From contig NZ_CAJHOF010000008.1 of the NCBI RefSeq assembly GCF_905120465.1, forward strand, positions 23,396-87,395: a stretch of 64,000 nucleotides of DNA, written 5' to 3'. The notes beneath the pieces are model-generated. The model did not search any database. It worked only from the letters and a program-made list of their open reading frames with translations, and had not been told where the DNA came from. Both the position numbers and the translations under genes were made by a program. Numbering within the stretch: position 1 is the stretch's first letter; the number at the start of each line of letters is the position of its first letter. Source of the stretch: Campylobacter majalis. Its GTDB lineage: Bacteria > Campylobacterota > Campylobacteria > Campylobacterales > Campylobacteraceae. This document shows, in pieces, positions 27,507 to 37,502 of the stretch.

Positions 27507-28001
27507 TTAAAGTATCACTTCAACCTTAGCAGAATCAGCTCTTAAAGCTTCTTTTTTGCTCTCTCTATCGTTAAGTAGCTTTTGTGCCAAAGTGTCGTCA
27601 TTTAGTGCTAGAATTTGCATTGCAAGATACGCTGCATTAATCGCACCAGCTTTGCCAATCGCAAGTGTAGCCACCGGCATACCGCTAGGCATCTGCACGG
27701 TTGAATAAAGTGCATCCATTCCATTTAACGCACTACCACTCATAGGTATTCCAATTACTGGCTTTGTTGTATTTGCGGCTATGGCACCTGCTAAATGTGC
27801 TGCCATGCCAGCTGCTGCTATAAACACTTTTGCACCTTTTGCCTCAGCAGTTTTTATATATTCATGGGTTCTTTCTGGACTTCTGTGTGCTGAGCTTATG
27901 ATAAGTTCATATTTAACATCAAATTTTTCAAGTAATTTTGCCGCTTCACTAACTATATCATAATCACTCATGCTACCCATTACTATAGAAATAAATTTCA
28001 T
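27507..28001 (-). CDS. purE: N5-carboxyaminoimidazole ribonucleotide mutase
   Basis: Carries out the CAIR mutase step of purine synthesis. The 164-aa class I PurE has GSMSDYDIVSEAAKLLEKF at 9-27, ISSAHRSPERTHEYI near 40, and AAGMAAHLAGAIAANTTKPV near 68-87. The start overlaps the U32 peptidase gene by 4 bases. No purK is adjacent. Confidence 0.98.
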   Translation of the reverse strand: MKFISIVMGSMSDYDIVSEAAKLLEKFDVKYELIISSAHRSPERTHEYIKTAEAKGAKVFIAAAGMAAHLAGAIAANTTKPVIGIPMSGSALNGMDALYSTVQMPSGMPVATLAIGKAGAINAAYLAMQILALNDDTLAQKLLNDRESKKEALRADSAKVEVIL

Positions 28002-29260
28002 AAATTTTCCTTTCTTAAAAAACTAAACTTCGGTAAATTTATAGGTAATTTTATTTCATTTTCGTTTCCACTATGGATTTCATCAAACACCTTACCTTTT
28101 TTGCTAACAAGCTGTTTAAACTCAAGCCAAAATTTTCCATTTTCATTATAAATTTTACCTATCTCGTTATCACAGGTTTTTATACTCTTATCAAGTGGAG
28201 CGACTATTTCATATGCTTGATTTGGCGTAATTTTATACTTGCATTTTATATACTCACCATCCTCGCTTATAGCATGAACCTGATGAGTGCCTTCTTCTAG
28301 GCTACTTGTATGGTTTTGCGTATCGATTCTCTCAAAAGGACGCGACACCAAATACCCATCCGTATAACCACGACTTTTCAAGGTTGCTATTTCATATTCA
28401 TATTTTTCTTGCTGAAATTTTCCAGTCATAGCGTCATCTATAGCCATTCTATAAGCACGTGTAGCACAAGCGACGTAATATTCACTCTTGGTTCTGCCTT
28501 CGATTTTGTAACTATCAATCACACCAGATTTAACTATATCATTAATATGGCTAATTAAACTTAAGTCTTTAGCATTCATCACGTGAGTTCCACCCTCTGG
28601 GTCTTCTTCTAGTCTAAACAGCGTCCCACTTTCTGGATTTTTAGCATAAAGTTCATACTTAAAACGGCAATCATTCGCACAACTTCCGCGGTTTGACATA
28701 CGTCCGCTTTGCACTGCTGAGACCAAACAACGACCAGAATACGCAAAACACATTGAACCATGTACAAAAATCTCAATCTCAAGCGTCGGTATAAGCTCTT
28801 TGATTTTTATGACATCTTTTAAATTCATCTCTCGTGCAACAACTATACGTGATGCTCCCATATCATGATAAATTTTCGCATCAAGATAGTTCATGACATT
28901 TGCTTGAGTGCTTAGATGAACGTCTATTTCGGGAGCTATTTGTTTTGCTAGGCTCATAACACCAGGCGTTGAGATTAAAAACGCATCAGGCTTCATCTGC
29001 GAGATTGTCTGTAAATGACGTTTAAGTGGCTCAATTTGCCCATTAAACGGAAATGCATTTATAGTGACATAAAATTTCTTACCCTTTGAGTGTGCGTAGT
29101 CTATGCCTTCTTTAAAGGTTTCAAGACTAAACTCACGAGCAGAGCGTGTTCGAAGTGAAAAACTAGCCACACTTGCATAAACCGCATCTGCACCATACTC
29201 AATAGCGATTTTTAACTTGGTTAAATTTCCTGCTGGAGATAATAATTCTGGCGTTGTCAC
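27998..29260 (-). CDS. U32 family peptidase / tRNA or rRNA hydroxylation factor
   Basis: A 420-aa U32 protein. The family signature is present near 168-200: SMCFAYSGRCLVSAVQSGR followed by SNRGSCANDC, with cysteines that may hold a metal or Fe-S cluster. U32 proteins were named as collagenases, but E. coli homologues TrhP and RlhA hydroxylate RNA, so an RNA modification role is more likely than proteolysis. It overlaps purE and cheZ by 4 bases each. Confidence 0.9.
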   Translation of the reverse strand: MTTPELLSPAGNLTKLKIAIEYGADAVYASVASFSLRTRSAREFSLETFKEGIDYAHSKGKKFYVTINAFPFNGQIEPLKRHLQTISQMKPDAFLISTPGVMSLAKQIAPEIDVHLSTQANVMNYLDAKIYHDMGASRIVVAREMNLKDVIKIKELIPTLEIEIFVHGSMCFAYSGRCLVSAVQSGRMSNRGSCANDCRFKYELYAKNPESGTLFRLEEDPEGGTHVMNAKDLSLISHINDIVKSGVIDSYKIEGRTKSEYYVACATRAYRMAIDDAMTGKFQQEKYEYEIATLKSRGYTDGYLVSRPFERIDTQNHTSSLEEGTHQVHAISEDGEYIKCKYKITPNQAYEIVAPLDKSIKTCDNEIGKIYNENGKFWLEFKQLVSKKGKVFDEIHSGNENEIKLPINLPKFSFLRKENL

Positions 29261-29967
29261 TTTTTACCCAAACTTTCAATTAGTGCTTCAATATCGTCGT
29301 TGCTTACTAAATTTTCAGTGGTCGTATCACCAGCGATATGAACAGCCGAACTAACTCGTTTATCATCGTCAATCTTGCCTTCAAATAAGCTACTCATATA
29401 TTTACTTAACGCTCTCATGACGTTTATAACACGCTCTATTTTTTGGCGATGGATGTCTTGATACTGCATCATATCCATAGTCATCATAACCTCATCTTGC
29501 CCCATTTGCAAATTTCCAACCACATCATCCACGTTCGCCTTTAGCTCTTCGTTTCTTTGCAATGCCTCAGCAAACACGCTGACATTTGGAAATTTTTCAC
29601 TTAGTGTTTGAAAAAGTTTGATATTTTCATAAAGTCCAGCATTTAACGCACTACATCCACCCTCTGCATCCATGAAAAAATTATTTATAGTCTCTAGCTT
29701 ATCAAACATCTCGGTTGCTTTTTTCTCGCTATCACGAGTAACGTCATCAAGCTGATGTACCATCTTATGGTCGTCTGTTGGAGGAGGTGGTGGCCAAGCT
29801 GTTTCAGCATTTACACGGTAATTTTCTGGATTTATGCTTACTTCTTGTATGCTTTCTTGTTTTTTTACATCTTCTGACTTGGTAGCCTTTGTGTCTGGCT
29901 CTGTCGCACCTAGCATATCATCATCTAACTCTCCAGCCATTAATGCATCTAGTTCTTCTTGGGTCAT
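29257..29967 (-). CDS. cheZ: CheZ-like CheY-P phosphatase
   Basis: Dephosphorylates CheY-P to end the motor-switching signal. The 236-aa protein has a long four-helix-forming region and the catalytic element MQYQDIHRQKIERVIN (about 168-183), with Asp and Gln in the CheZ DxxxQ pattern. The C-terminal DDIEALIESLGKK resembles the CheY-binding tail. The N-terminus MTQEELDALMAGELDD looks like the CheY-binding peptide of FliM/FliY. Position next to the U32 gene matches C. jejuni. Confidence 0.9.
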   Translation of the reverse strand: MTQEELDALMAGELDDDMLGATEPDTKATKSEDVKKQESIQEVSINPENYRVNAETAWPPPPPTDDHKMVHQLDDVTRDSEKKATEMFDKLETINNFFMDAEGGCSALNAGLYENIKLFQTLSEKFPNVSVFAEALQRNEELKANVDDVVGNLQMGQDEVMMTMDMMQYQDIHRQKIERVINVMRALSKYMSSLFEGKIDDDKRVSSAVHIAGDTTTENLVSNDDIEALIESLGKK

Positions 29968-30086
29968 AAAAACTCCTAGTATAATGTTAATTGTGCGATT
30001 ATACTATCACTGTGCTAAAAGCTAACTTTAAACAAAATATTTTTTTAAACTCGTTTTAGCTAAAATGTGCCTTTAAAAGGACAAGA

Positions 30087-30866
30087 ATGATAATTGATCT
30101 ACATAATCATACAAAGCTATGCAACCACGCAACAGGCGAAATAGAGCAGTATATTCAAGCCGCAATCAAAAACAAAACAAAATTTTATGGCATCAGCGAT
30201 CATGCTCCAATGGATTACGACGAAAAATACAGGATGAGCTTTTCACAGATGGATTTTTATGAAAAAATGGTGCTAGAGTGTAAGCAAAAATTTTCAGATC
30301 AAATTGATATTTTGCTAGGTTATGAGGTTGATTATCTAAATGGACATATGCACGAGTGCTTATTTAAGCGAAAAGTAGATTATCTAATTGGCTCAGTTCA
30401 TTTTTTAAACGATTGGGGATTTGATAATCCTGAATTTATCGGCGAATATAAAAATCGAGACATAGACGATATATGGCGTGAATACTTTATGACCGAGATT
30501 GCTTTGGCTAAGAGTGGAAAATTTGACATCGTTGGGCATTTTGATTTGATAAAAATTTTTAATTTTATGCCAAAAACTGATATTAAAATTTTAGCAAAAG
30601 AGGCATTAAAAGCGATAAAAAAAGCAAATATGGTTGTAGAGATAAACGCAGCTGGGTTAAGAAAACCAATTAAAGAGCAATACCCAAGCCGTGAAATTTT
30701 AGAATTGGTTTTTGAAATGGGCATACCTATTACATTTGGCTCAGACGCACATAGTCCAAGCCAAGTAGGTCAAAATAGCGATATTTGCGTAAATTTAGCT
30801 AGATCAATAGGCTTTAGCGAGGCAGTTTGCTTCAAAAACAGAGATAGATTTAATGTAAAATTTTAA
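30087..30866 (+). CDS. PHP-domain histidinol-phosphatase (HisJ type)
   Basis: A 259-aa PHP phosphoesterase. Metal ligands appear in DLHNHTKLCNHA (residues 3-14), ISDHAPMDYDE (about 37-47), GYEVDYLNGH (about 78-87), VGHFDLI (about 151-157) and the C-terminal FGSDAHSP. This order fits HisJ-type histidinol-phosphatases of histidine synthesis. Substrate cannot be proved from sequence. It is transcribed away from cheZ and has its own ribosome site (AAAAGGA). Confidence 0.87.
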   Translation: MIIDLHNHTKLCNHATGEIEQYIQAAIKNKTKFYGISDHAPMDYDEKYRMSFSQMDFYEKMVLECKQKFSDQIDILLGYEVDYLNGHMHECLFKRKVDYLIGSVHFLNDWGFDNPEFIGEYKNRDIDDIWREYFMTEIALAKSGKFDIVGHFDLIKIFNFMPKTDIKILAKEALKAIKKANMVVEINAAGLRKPIKEQYPSREILELVFEMGIPITFGSDAHSPSQVGQNSDICVNLARSIGFSEAVCFKNRDRFNVKF

Positions 30867-30917
30867 CTTGCTTTAAATTTTTATATAAGTTTTAGCTTAA
30901 AAGCAAAATAATTGTGC

Positions 30918-30923
30918 TAGAAT
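30918..30923 (+). promoter_or_regulatory. -10 element of the glnA promoter
   Basis: TAGAAT at 30918-30923, preceded by TGTGC and a TTTTAGCTTAAAA stretch that fits the Campylobacter upstream block. The leader to the glnA start is about 95 bases and contains ATTGTGC (30951) and GCACAAT (30977) in inverted orientation. Confidence 0.6.
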
Positions 30924-31021
30924 TACATTTTTTGTAGTTTTGGTATTTTTATTGTGCCTATGTTGTGATAAACTAAGCACAATTTAATATTAAAACTTAA
31001 ACCAAACAAGGAGAAAGATTT

Positions 31022-32452
31022 ATGGGAAAATTTGTAAAAGATATAGACCATTTTTTTGAATTTTGCAAAGAAAATGAAGTAAAATTTGTTGATTTTAGAT
31101 TTACTGATTTAAACGGCACTTGGCACCATCTTGGCTATAATGTGAAAGCTGTAAATAAAGAAATGTTTGAAAAAGGCGTCCCATTTGATGCTAGTTCATT
31201 TGGCGGTTGGCAACCAATTCATCGCTCTGACATGATATTTATGCCTGAAGCACAAAGTGCATTTTTAGATCCATTTACTGCCGATGTTACAATTGTTGTA
31301 TTTTGTGATATCTACGATATATATAATAATGAAATGTATGCAAAATGCCCTAGATCACTTGCTAAAAAAGCAATGCTACACTTAAAACAAAGCGGAATAG
31401 GAGATGAGGCATTTTTTGGTCCTGAGAATGAATTTTTTGTATTTGACAATGTCAAAATAGTAGATAAACCAAACTGTGCAATGTATGAAATAGACACAGA
31501 AGAGGGCGAATGGAACGACGATAAAGATTACAAAGATAGCTACAACACAGGTCATCGCCCACGTAAAAAAGGCGGATATCTGCCATGTCAGCCAGTAGAT
31601 AGCATGGTTGATTTACGAGCTGAAATGGTTCAGGTATTAGAGCAAGTTGGACTTGAAACTTTTGCCGTTCATCACGAAGTAGCACAAGGACAAGGGGAGA
31701 TAGGCGTAAAATACGGCACACTAGTAGAAGCTGCAGATAATGTGCAAATTTACAAATATGTAGTAAAAATGGTAGCTCACTTAAATGGAAAAACAGCAAC
31801 ATTTATGCCTAAACCACTTTATGGCGATAATGGTAGTGGTATGCATGTGCATCAATCAGTATGGAAAGATGGCAAAAATTTATTTTATGGCGAAGGCGGA
31901 TATGCAAATTTAAGTGACTTTGCACGTCATTATATAGGTGGAGTACTAAAACACGCAAGAAGCGTAGCAGCATTTACAAACGCTAGCACAAACAGCTACA
32001 AACGCTTAATTCCTGGTTTTGAAGCACCATCAATTCTAACCTACTCAAGCCAAAATCGCTCAGCTTCAGTACGCATACCATATGGCTCTGGTGAAAAATC
32101 TGTAAGAGCAGAGATGCGTTTTCCAGATAGCACAGCAAATCCATATCTAGCATTTGTAGCACTGTTAATGGCTGGACTTGATGGCGTTAAAAATAAGATT
32201 GAACCAGTTGGGCCAATGGATGAAAATTTATTTATTTTACATCTAGATGAGATAAGGGAAAAAGGCATTGAGCAATTACCTCATACCTTACGTGGAAGTT
32301 TAGAGAGTTTAATTCGCGACAACGCATATCTAAAACCTGTCATGACAGACGAATTTATCAAAGCATACCAACACTACAAATTTGAGACGCAAGTATGGCC
32401 TTATGAAGCAAGGCCTACGGCTTATGAGTTTAAAACTTGCTACTCATGCTAA
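31022..32452 (+). CDS. glnA: glutamine synthetase type I
   Basis: Makes glutamine from glutamate, ammonia and ATP. The 476-aa enzyme has the GSI motifs DLNGTWHH near 35, [12 protein letters not shown] near 218, [17 protein letters not shown] near 268 and the NRSASVRIP segment near 346. At the position of the adenylylation motif NLYDLP it reads GIEQLP, without the tyrosine, so GlnE-type regulation is unlikely. GGAGAAAG precedes the ATG. A strong terminator follows. Confidence 0.97.
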   Translation: MGKFVKDIDHFFEFCKENEVKFVDFRFTDLNGTWHHLGYNVKAVNKEMFEKGVPFDASSFGGWQPIHRSDMIFMPEAQSAFLDPFTADVTIVVFCDIYDIYNNEMYAKCPRSLAKKAMLHLKQSGIGDEAFFGPENEFFVFDNVKIVDKPNCAMYEIDTEEGEWNDDKDYKDSYNTGHRPRKKGGYLPCQPVDSMVDLRAEMVQVLEQVGLETFAVHHEVAQGQGEIGVKYGTLVEAADNVQIYKYVVKMVAHLNGKTATFMPKPLYGDNGSGMHVHQSVWKDGKNLFYGEGGYANLSDFARHYIGGVLKHARSVAAFTNASTNSYKRLIPGFEAPSILTYSSQNRSASVRIPYGSGEKSVRAEMRFPDSTANPYLAFVALLMAGLDGVKNKIEPVGPMDENLFILHLDEIREKGIEQLPHTLRGSLESLIRDNAYLKPVMTDEFIKAYQHYKFETQVWPYEARPTAYEFKTCYSC

Positions 32453-32459
32453 AGCCAAC

Positions 32460-32487
32460 TTTGGTCTAGACAAACCTCTAGACCAAA
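32460..32487 (+). terminator. glnA terminator
   Basis: A perfect 11-base stem (TTTGGTCTAGA / TCTAGACCAAA) with a 6-base loop begins 8 bases after the glnA stop and is followed by AT-rich sequence. Confidence 0.85.
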
Positions 32488-32556
32488 GCTTAATTTAGTA
32501 AATACAGTTTTAATTACAAGCTTATTTTCTGTAGCACTTTCGACTAATAAAATTTA

Positions 32557-32590
32557 AAAAATTATTTTATTATTTGTTAAAATAATTTTT
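32557..32590 (+). repeat. perfect 13-bp AT inverted repeat before the autotransporter promoter
   Basis: AAAAATTATTTTA at 32557-32569 and its exact complement at 32578-32590 flank 8 bases. It ends 2 bases before the -10 TATAAT of the autotransporter gene, so it covers the -35 region. It may be an operator, a cruciform or a chance AT palindrome. Confidence 0.6.
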
Positions 32591-32592
32591 AC

Positions 32593-32598
32593 TATAAT
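32593..32598 (+). promoter_or_regulatory. -10 element for the autotransporter gene
   Basis: A perfect TATAAT lies 36 bases before the ATG at 32635, with an AAAGAG ribosome site in between. No TTGACA-like -35 is present; that place is taken by the inverted repeat. Confidence 0.65.
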
Positions 32599-32634
32599 CC
32601 CAAAAATTTTATTCAAAAATAAAGAGATTTAATA

Positions 32635-35600
32635 ATGCAAAAAAACAGAAAAATTATGCTCTCGATTGCTCTTGCAAGTGTTTTAACAACCTGTGCTTTT
32701 TCACAAAATATGAATGTTAACAACTTTTATTATAGAGATTATTTAGACCTTGGACAAAACAAAGGAGTTTTTAGTAATACTAACAAAGAAATCATCTTAA
32801 AGGCAAAGGATAAAAGTGAATTTAAATTTGTTAAAATTCCAAACCAATCTTCTAGGACAATAGATGGCTCAATAACATCGCTTGGACGAAATTATGTTGT
32901 AACTGCAAATCATATACAAAGAGTTTTTGGGGCAAATAGTTTTAATGTAAGTGGCGGTAATGCTACTACATTCTCACAAACAAATTATAAATTTTTAACC
33001 GGACAACACGGTAGCACAGACACCACAAAACACTATTCAACTGACACAATGTATCTAAAAACAACAAAATATATTGTAGAGGGTCAAATCGCCCCTGCTG
33101 ATATTACCACACTAGATATCACAAAGAACATTAATCAATCAAATTCACAACAAAACATACAAAAAATAAGCCAGTATTTAAAAAGTATAGACGATGACAA
33201 CGATGCACGTATTGTGCTTTATCAAGCTGGAACTGGCGTTTTAAAACTAAACAACTCTACTGAACTTACAAATGCTAGTGGGAATACATCAAGAGGTGGT
33301 AGTATATTTTTACTATCAACAAATGATTATATGATGAATTTTAAGACAAGAATGTCACATGTACAAAATTTTAAACAAGGCATTGTTTTAAGTGCTAGAT
33401 TAGACGAAACTTTTCAAAATAACACAACAACAGGCGATAGCGGAAGTGGATTTTATGCATACGATACTAAAAAACAAGAGTGGGTTTTAATAGCTGTTTT
33501 AACAGGTCATAGCAATGACGCTAGATGGATTGATTTATCTTTGGTAAGCAAACAAGACTTTGATGATTACAAAAAAAATTATGAAGTCAAAATAGACACT
33601 AACAACGAACTTTTAAAAGATAAAGACAACATTATATATGGCGATAAAACTTTTAGTATAGACAGCAAAAAAGATCTTGGCTATGGTGGTATCGTTGTAG
33701 AAAGTGGCACAACCACAATAAATGGCAATGAGAGTTTAAAATTTGCAGGATTTGATATAGCCAAAAATGCAAGTGTAAATTTAAATACAAAAATTGAAGA
33801 AGACTTGCATAAAATAGGCGAAGGAAGTCTAAATGTAAATACACAAACTGGGACAAATTTACGACTTGGCGATGGACTTGTGATCCTAAATACAGACAAT
33901 GCATTTAATAAAATTTATATAACAAGTGGTAGGGCAACACTAAAGCTTTCAGAGAGTATAACTAATTTTAATACTGAAAATATGTTTTTTGGAAATGGTG
34001 GCGGAAAGCTTGATCTAAACGGCAAAAGCATAACCGCTAAAAACATCTCTGCAAACGACGCTGGTGCAAATATCATAAACTCATCAACAGCAACTGCAAA
34101 TTTAACTCTACAAGGCAATGATAACGCCGATACTATCGTGCATACAACCATCGGTGGAAGCGATAAAAACAAGATAAATATAGCAGTTCAAAACACAAAT
34201 GACAAAACGCTAGTTTTTAACGCAGATACCCAAATAGACGGCACTTTAAGCGTTACAAATTCCAAAGTTGCCATACACGGACACCCAACCACACATGCTG
34301 TAAAAACCAGCAATACAAGCACACAAACAATAAAACAATATGACAAAAATATCCCAGCCCATATGGATTTAGAGCGTCCATCTACGCTTACTCAGCCTGA
34401 CTGGGACAAAGTAAAATTTCAAGCCAAACAAGGTATAACGCTAGAAAACTCGACGCTAAGCATTGGCAAAGATAGTGAGTTTAACTCAGACATTACAGCA
34501 AACGGCACTTCGGCTGTAAATTTTGGTGGCGATATTGATTACTTTATAGACAAACTTGATGGCAGCAACACACAAAAAAGCGGCAGCAATGACCTGCTTT
34601 ATAAGCAAGAAATCGAAAGTAAAAAGCTCAGCGAACAAGAACAAGGCAACGACAGCATAAAATACACTGGCACAATAACAGCAAGCGACCAAACAAAAAT
34701 AAACTCAAGTATTACAGAGTTTAGTCCGACTTTGACACTTTCAAATACGGCAACTTTAATAGCAAAAAATTTAACAATCAGTGATAACAATAGTGTGAAT
34801 TTTAAGGACAATTCAAATGCCAAAATAGAAAATTTAATCCTTAAAAATATTACCGATGCAACCAACAAGATCCAAAAAGAAAACACAGCTACACTAAAAA
34901 TAACAAAATCATTGACGCTTGATAATGCTAAAGGCATAAATTTAAACAATAGTCAAATTGGCAATCTTAATGAGCTAAATTTAGTTGCAAAAAACGCTAG
35001 TTCGGTTATGCAAAATAGTGCAACAACTTTAAAAGGATTAAGTCTTAACAACTCAACTTACGAGCAACAAGGCAACGATGCTCTTAGCATAAACGGCGGA
35101 AATATCGAGCTTACAAACAACTCAAGCCTAATTGCACAGAATTTAAGTTTGGAAAATTTTAAAGATGAAAATTTAAAAATCGACAGCTCAAAATTTGATG
35201 TGAAAAATTTACAAACCGACAACTCAAAACTAGATCTTACAAAAATTACAAGTAGCCAAACTCTACAAAGCATAACTGCCAAAAACAACAGTGAAATAAC
35301 GCTAAAAACTTGGGCTGATGACAAAATAGACAAGATAAAAACTCAAAATAATTCAAGAATAAATTTTAAAGAGCTAAGTTTTGATATGTCAAGCGAAAAA
35401 AGCATGAATGCAAACGTAGGGATTTTAAACTCTGTATCTTTAAACAATGTCGGCACCATTGAAAATGATACACTACAAATCAATACACTAAAATTTGATG
35501 ATTTAAGCTTTGGTGATATGCTTAAAATAAATGTACATTTTGCTGATGCCATAAAATCTAGTCTTGATAAAATTGACTACGAAAAAGATTATGAAATCGT

Positions 35601-36876
35601 TACAGCCAATAAAATAAGTGGCAAAATACCATACATTAAGCTATCAGATGGAATTTTTGCAACAAGCAAACTGATAGATAATAAGCTAAGTTTGCAATTT
35701 ACAAAAGAAGATCCAAAAAGCGAGAGTGCCCTTAAAAATCTTACAGACAATCAAAATAACGAGCTTTTAAAAGCAATCATATCTCACGCAAATAGCGGTG
35801 CAAATCCAACGTTAGCAGCACAGATTGAGCAAGCAGCATATACAAAAGATGCAAAAGTCATGAAAGAAATTTTGCATAAAACCGAAACAGAACTTAAAAA
35901 TATCGGCGAAAACTCAAAACCAAGCATCATAAATAACGTGCTTTTCTCATCAAATTTAACAATGAACTCACACCTAGCACACGCCAAATTTAACACTCGT
36001 CTAACTATGCAAAATGCTTTTAAATACCCTCTAGCAAGCAGTGGCAATGACGACATAAAAAAAGTGTTTGAAGCGATTGAAGCAGACAAAACCAAAAACA
36101 GCTTTTGGTATAACTTTGGTGGTGGATATTTTAGCGAAAATAGTGGTGCGGATTTGAAATTTTACAATACAAATTTTGGTTATGATAAAACGATAGATGT
36201 GGGACAAGCAAGCATGATTTATGGCGTTATGGCCGGATTTACAAATGCAAAATATGACGCTAAAAATTACAAAGATCGTTCAAAGGCTTATAATATTGGC
36301 ATTTATGCAGATTATGAAGGCGCAAATGCACATGAATTTTCGACAAATTTAAGCCTGGCTTATATAAAAAGCGAGAAGCATTTTAGTCTCTTAAACAATA
36401 ATGAAAAGGCTAAAAATAACGGCTTTGGCACGTTGCTTTTGACACAATACAAACATCGCTTTGAAATTTCAGACAAACAAAGTATCAAGCCACTTGTTTT
36501 GACTGAGTTTGACTACACTAAAATGGACGGCTTTAAATCACAAAACTACAAACAAGACAAACTTAAAGAATTTGGCGTAAATATAGGGCTTGGCGTAGAG
36601 TATGCTTTTGTAAATGAAGCACAGGCTCACACGATACAAACGCTCATCAAAAAACAAATTCATCGCTCAAATGATAACATAAGGCTAAATTTAAGCCACG
36701 CAAATAACTATCTTGAGTATGAGAACAAAACAAGTCGCGTCAAATACGAGCTAAACTATATCGGCGAGACAAGAGTAAGTGAGAGTTTTATACTGCAGTA
36801 TAATTTAGGCACAAGTGCTGATTTTAAGGGCAGTTATGGTGGCAAAGCCGGCATAAAACTAGAATATAAATTTTAA
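32635..36876 (+). CDS. S6-like serine protease autotransporter (1413 aa)
   Basis: A type V secreted protein. Residues 1-23 are a signal peptide. About 50-320 is a trypsin-like protease domain of the S6 (IgA protease/SPATE) type: H93 in VVTANHIQ, a candidate D156 in PADITTLD and S269 in GDSGSG form the triad. About 330-1050 is a long Asn/Ser/Thr-rich passenger with repeated short beta strands, consistent with a beta-helix. About 1130-1413 is the autotransporter barrel, ending in the aromatic-terminated GIKLEYKF. It is monocistronic, with its own promoter and terminator. The substrate is unknown; S6 relatives cleave IgA, mucins or host proteins. Confidence 0.9.
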   Translation: MQKNRKIMLSIALASVLTTCAFSQNMNVNNFYYRDYLDLGQNKGVFSNTNKEIILKAKDKSEFKFVKIPNQSSRTIDGSITSLGRNYVVTANHIQRVFGANSFNVSGGNATTFSQTNYKFLTGQHGSTDTTKHYSTDTMYLKTTKYIVEGQIAPADITTLDITKNINQSNSQQNIQKISQYLKSIDDDNDARIVLYQAGTGVLKLNNSTELTNASGNTSRGGSIFLLSTNDYMMNFKTRMSHVQNFKQGIVLSARLDETFQNNTTTGDSGSGFYAYDTKKQEWVLIAVLTGHSNDARWIDLSLVSKQDFDDYKKNYEVKIDTNNELLKDKDNIIYGDKTFSIDSKKDLGYGGIVVESGTTTINGNESLKFAGFDIAKNASVNLNTKIEEDLHKIGEGSLNVNTQTGTNLRLGDGLVILNTDNAFNKIYITSGRATLKLSESITNFNTENMFFGNGGGKLDLNGKSITAKNISANDAGANIINSSTATANLTLQGNDNADTIVHTTIGGSDKNKINIAVQNTNDKTLVFNADTQIDGTLSVTNSKVAIHGHPTTHAVKTSNTSTQTIKQYDKNIPAHMDLERPSTLTQPDWDKVKFQAKQGITLENSTLSIGKDSEFNSDITANGTSAVNFGGDIDYFIDKLDGSNTQKSGSNDLLYKQEIESKKLSEQEQGNDSIKYTGTITASDQTKINSSITEFSPTLTLSNTATLIAKNLTISDNNSVNFKDNSNAKIENLILKNITDATNKIQKENTATLKITKSLTLDNAKGINLNNSQIGNLNELNLVAKNASSVMQNSATTLKGLSLNNSTYEQQGNDALSINGGNIELTNNSSLIAQNLSLENFKDENLKIDSSKFDVKNLQTDNSKLDLTKITSSQTLQSITAKNNSEITLKTWADDKIDKIKTQNNSRINFKELSFDMSSEKSMNANVGILNSVSLNNVGTIENDTLQINTLKFDDLSFGDMLKINVHFADAIKSSLDKIDYEKDYEIVTANKISGKIPYIKLSDGIFATSKLIDNKLSLQFTKEDPKSESALKNLTDNQNNELLKAIISHANSGANPTLAAQIEQAAYTKDAKVMKEILHKTETELKNIGENSKPSIINNVLFSSNLTMNSHLAHAKFNTRLTMQNAFKYPLASSGNDDIKKVFEAIEADKTKNSFWYNFGGGYFSENSGADLKFYNTNFGYDKTIDVGQASMIYGVMAGFTNAKYDAKNYKDRSKAYNIGIYADYEGANAHEFSTNLSLAYIKSEKHFSLLNNNEKAKNNGFGTLLLTQYKHRFEISDKQSIKPLVLTEFDYTKMDGFKSQNYKQDKLKEFGVNIGLGVEYAFVNEAQAHTIQTLIKKQIHRSNDNIRLNLSHANNYLEYENKTSRVKYELNYIGETRVSESFILQYNLGTSADFKGSYGGKAGIKLEYKF

Positions 36877-36887
36877 AAGTCGTTTAT

Positions 36888-36919
36888 GAATTTTAAGCAT
36901 CAATTTATGCTTAAAATTC
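36888..36919 (+). terminator. hairpin after the autotransporter gene
   Basis: A perfect 13-base inverted repeat (GAATTTTAAGCAT and its complement) with a 6-base loop follows the stop by 11 bases. The T-run is poor, but the position favours a terminator. Confidence 0.75.
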
Positions 36920-37462
36920 CATTAATAATAAATTGTTACCTGATTATGGTGCTAAATTTTAGTCTCATGCAAAGCCATATTTATTTAATAAAATTGCCAT
37001 ATTATGCATTATAGATCACAAATACAATTTTTACAACTTAGTATCATAATAACCAAAAACACAAGTTACAAAAAGCGTCTAAGTCATTTATTCTCATAGT
37101 CTAATTTTTAGCTTTTCATTTGGTCAAGTATAGTTTTATTTACTTATAGTTTTTAATTTTATATAACTTTGCACTTTTTTTTAGTATAATCACGCAAAAT
37201 AAAATAAGATACTAAAACCACAAATAGTGCTTGTAAAACATTAGTGATTGTGTTTTTGACAAGTTGCATTTATGATGTTAGCCTTGTTAAAATTGCAAAA
37301 TTGTAGATATTGCTAACTCGTTATTATCGAGTTTAGTGCTACTTTTTTAATGAAGCAATGATGTATCTTATTAAAATGGTAGTTAAAATTAAACTAAACA
37401 AGCGATAATAAAATCTACTATTGTTGTATTTTGATTATTATTTTATCAATGGTTGTGTTTGA
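36920..37462. other. intergenic region, nothing recognised
   Basis: About 540 AT-rich bases between the autotransporter hairpin and the cytochrome promoter. I see no open frame with a ribosome site, no repeat shared with other gaps and no RNA pattern. Confidence 0.5.
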
Positions 37463-37468
37463 TATAAT
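37463..37468 (+). promoter_or_regulatory. -10 element for the cytochrome c gene
   Basis: A perfect TATAAT preceded by TTTGA lies 35 bases before the ATG at 37503. Its presence downstream of 37431 also shows that the longer reading frame starting there is not translated as such. Confidence 0.7.
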
Positions 37469-37502
37469 GCAACTTGCAAAAATTAATATTTTAAGGAAAA
37501 AA

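Noticed and set aside
32692..32694. Lipoprotein cleavage site (LTTC) in the autotransporter signal peptide
   Set aside because: Thr before Cys does not fit the lipobox, and the protein ends in an outer-membrane barrel, so a normal signal peptidase I site after residue 23 is more likely.
37431..37502. 24 extra N-terminal residues on the cytochrome c
   Set aside because: The -10 element lies inside this stretch, and the ATG at 37503 has AAGGA and opens a clean signal peptide.
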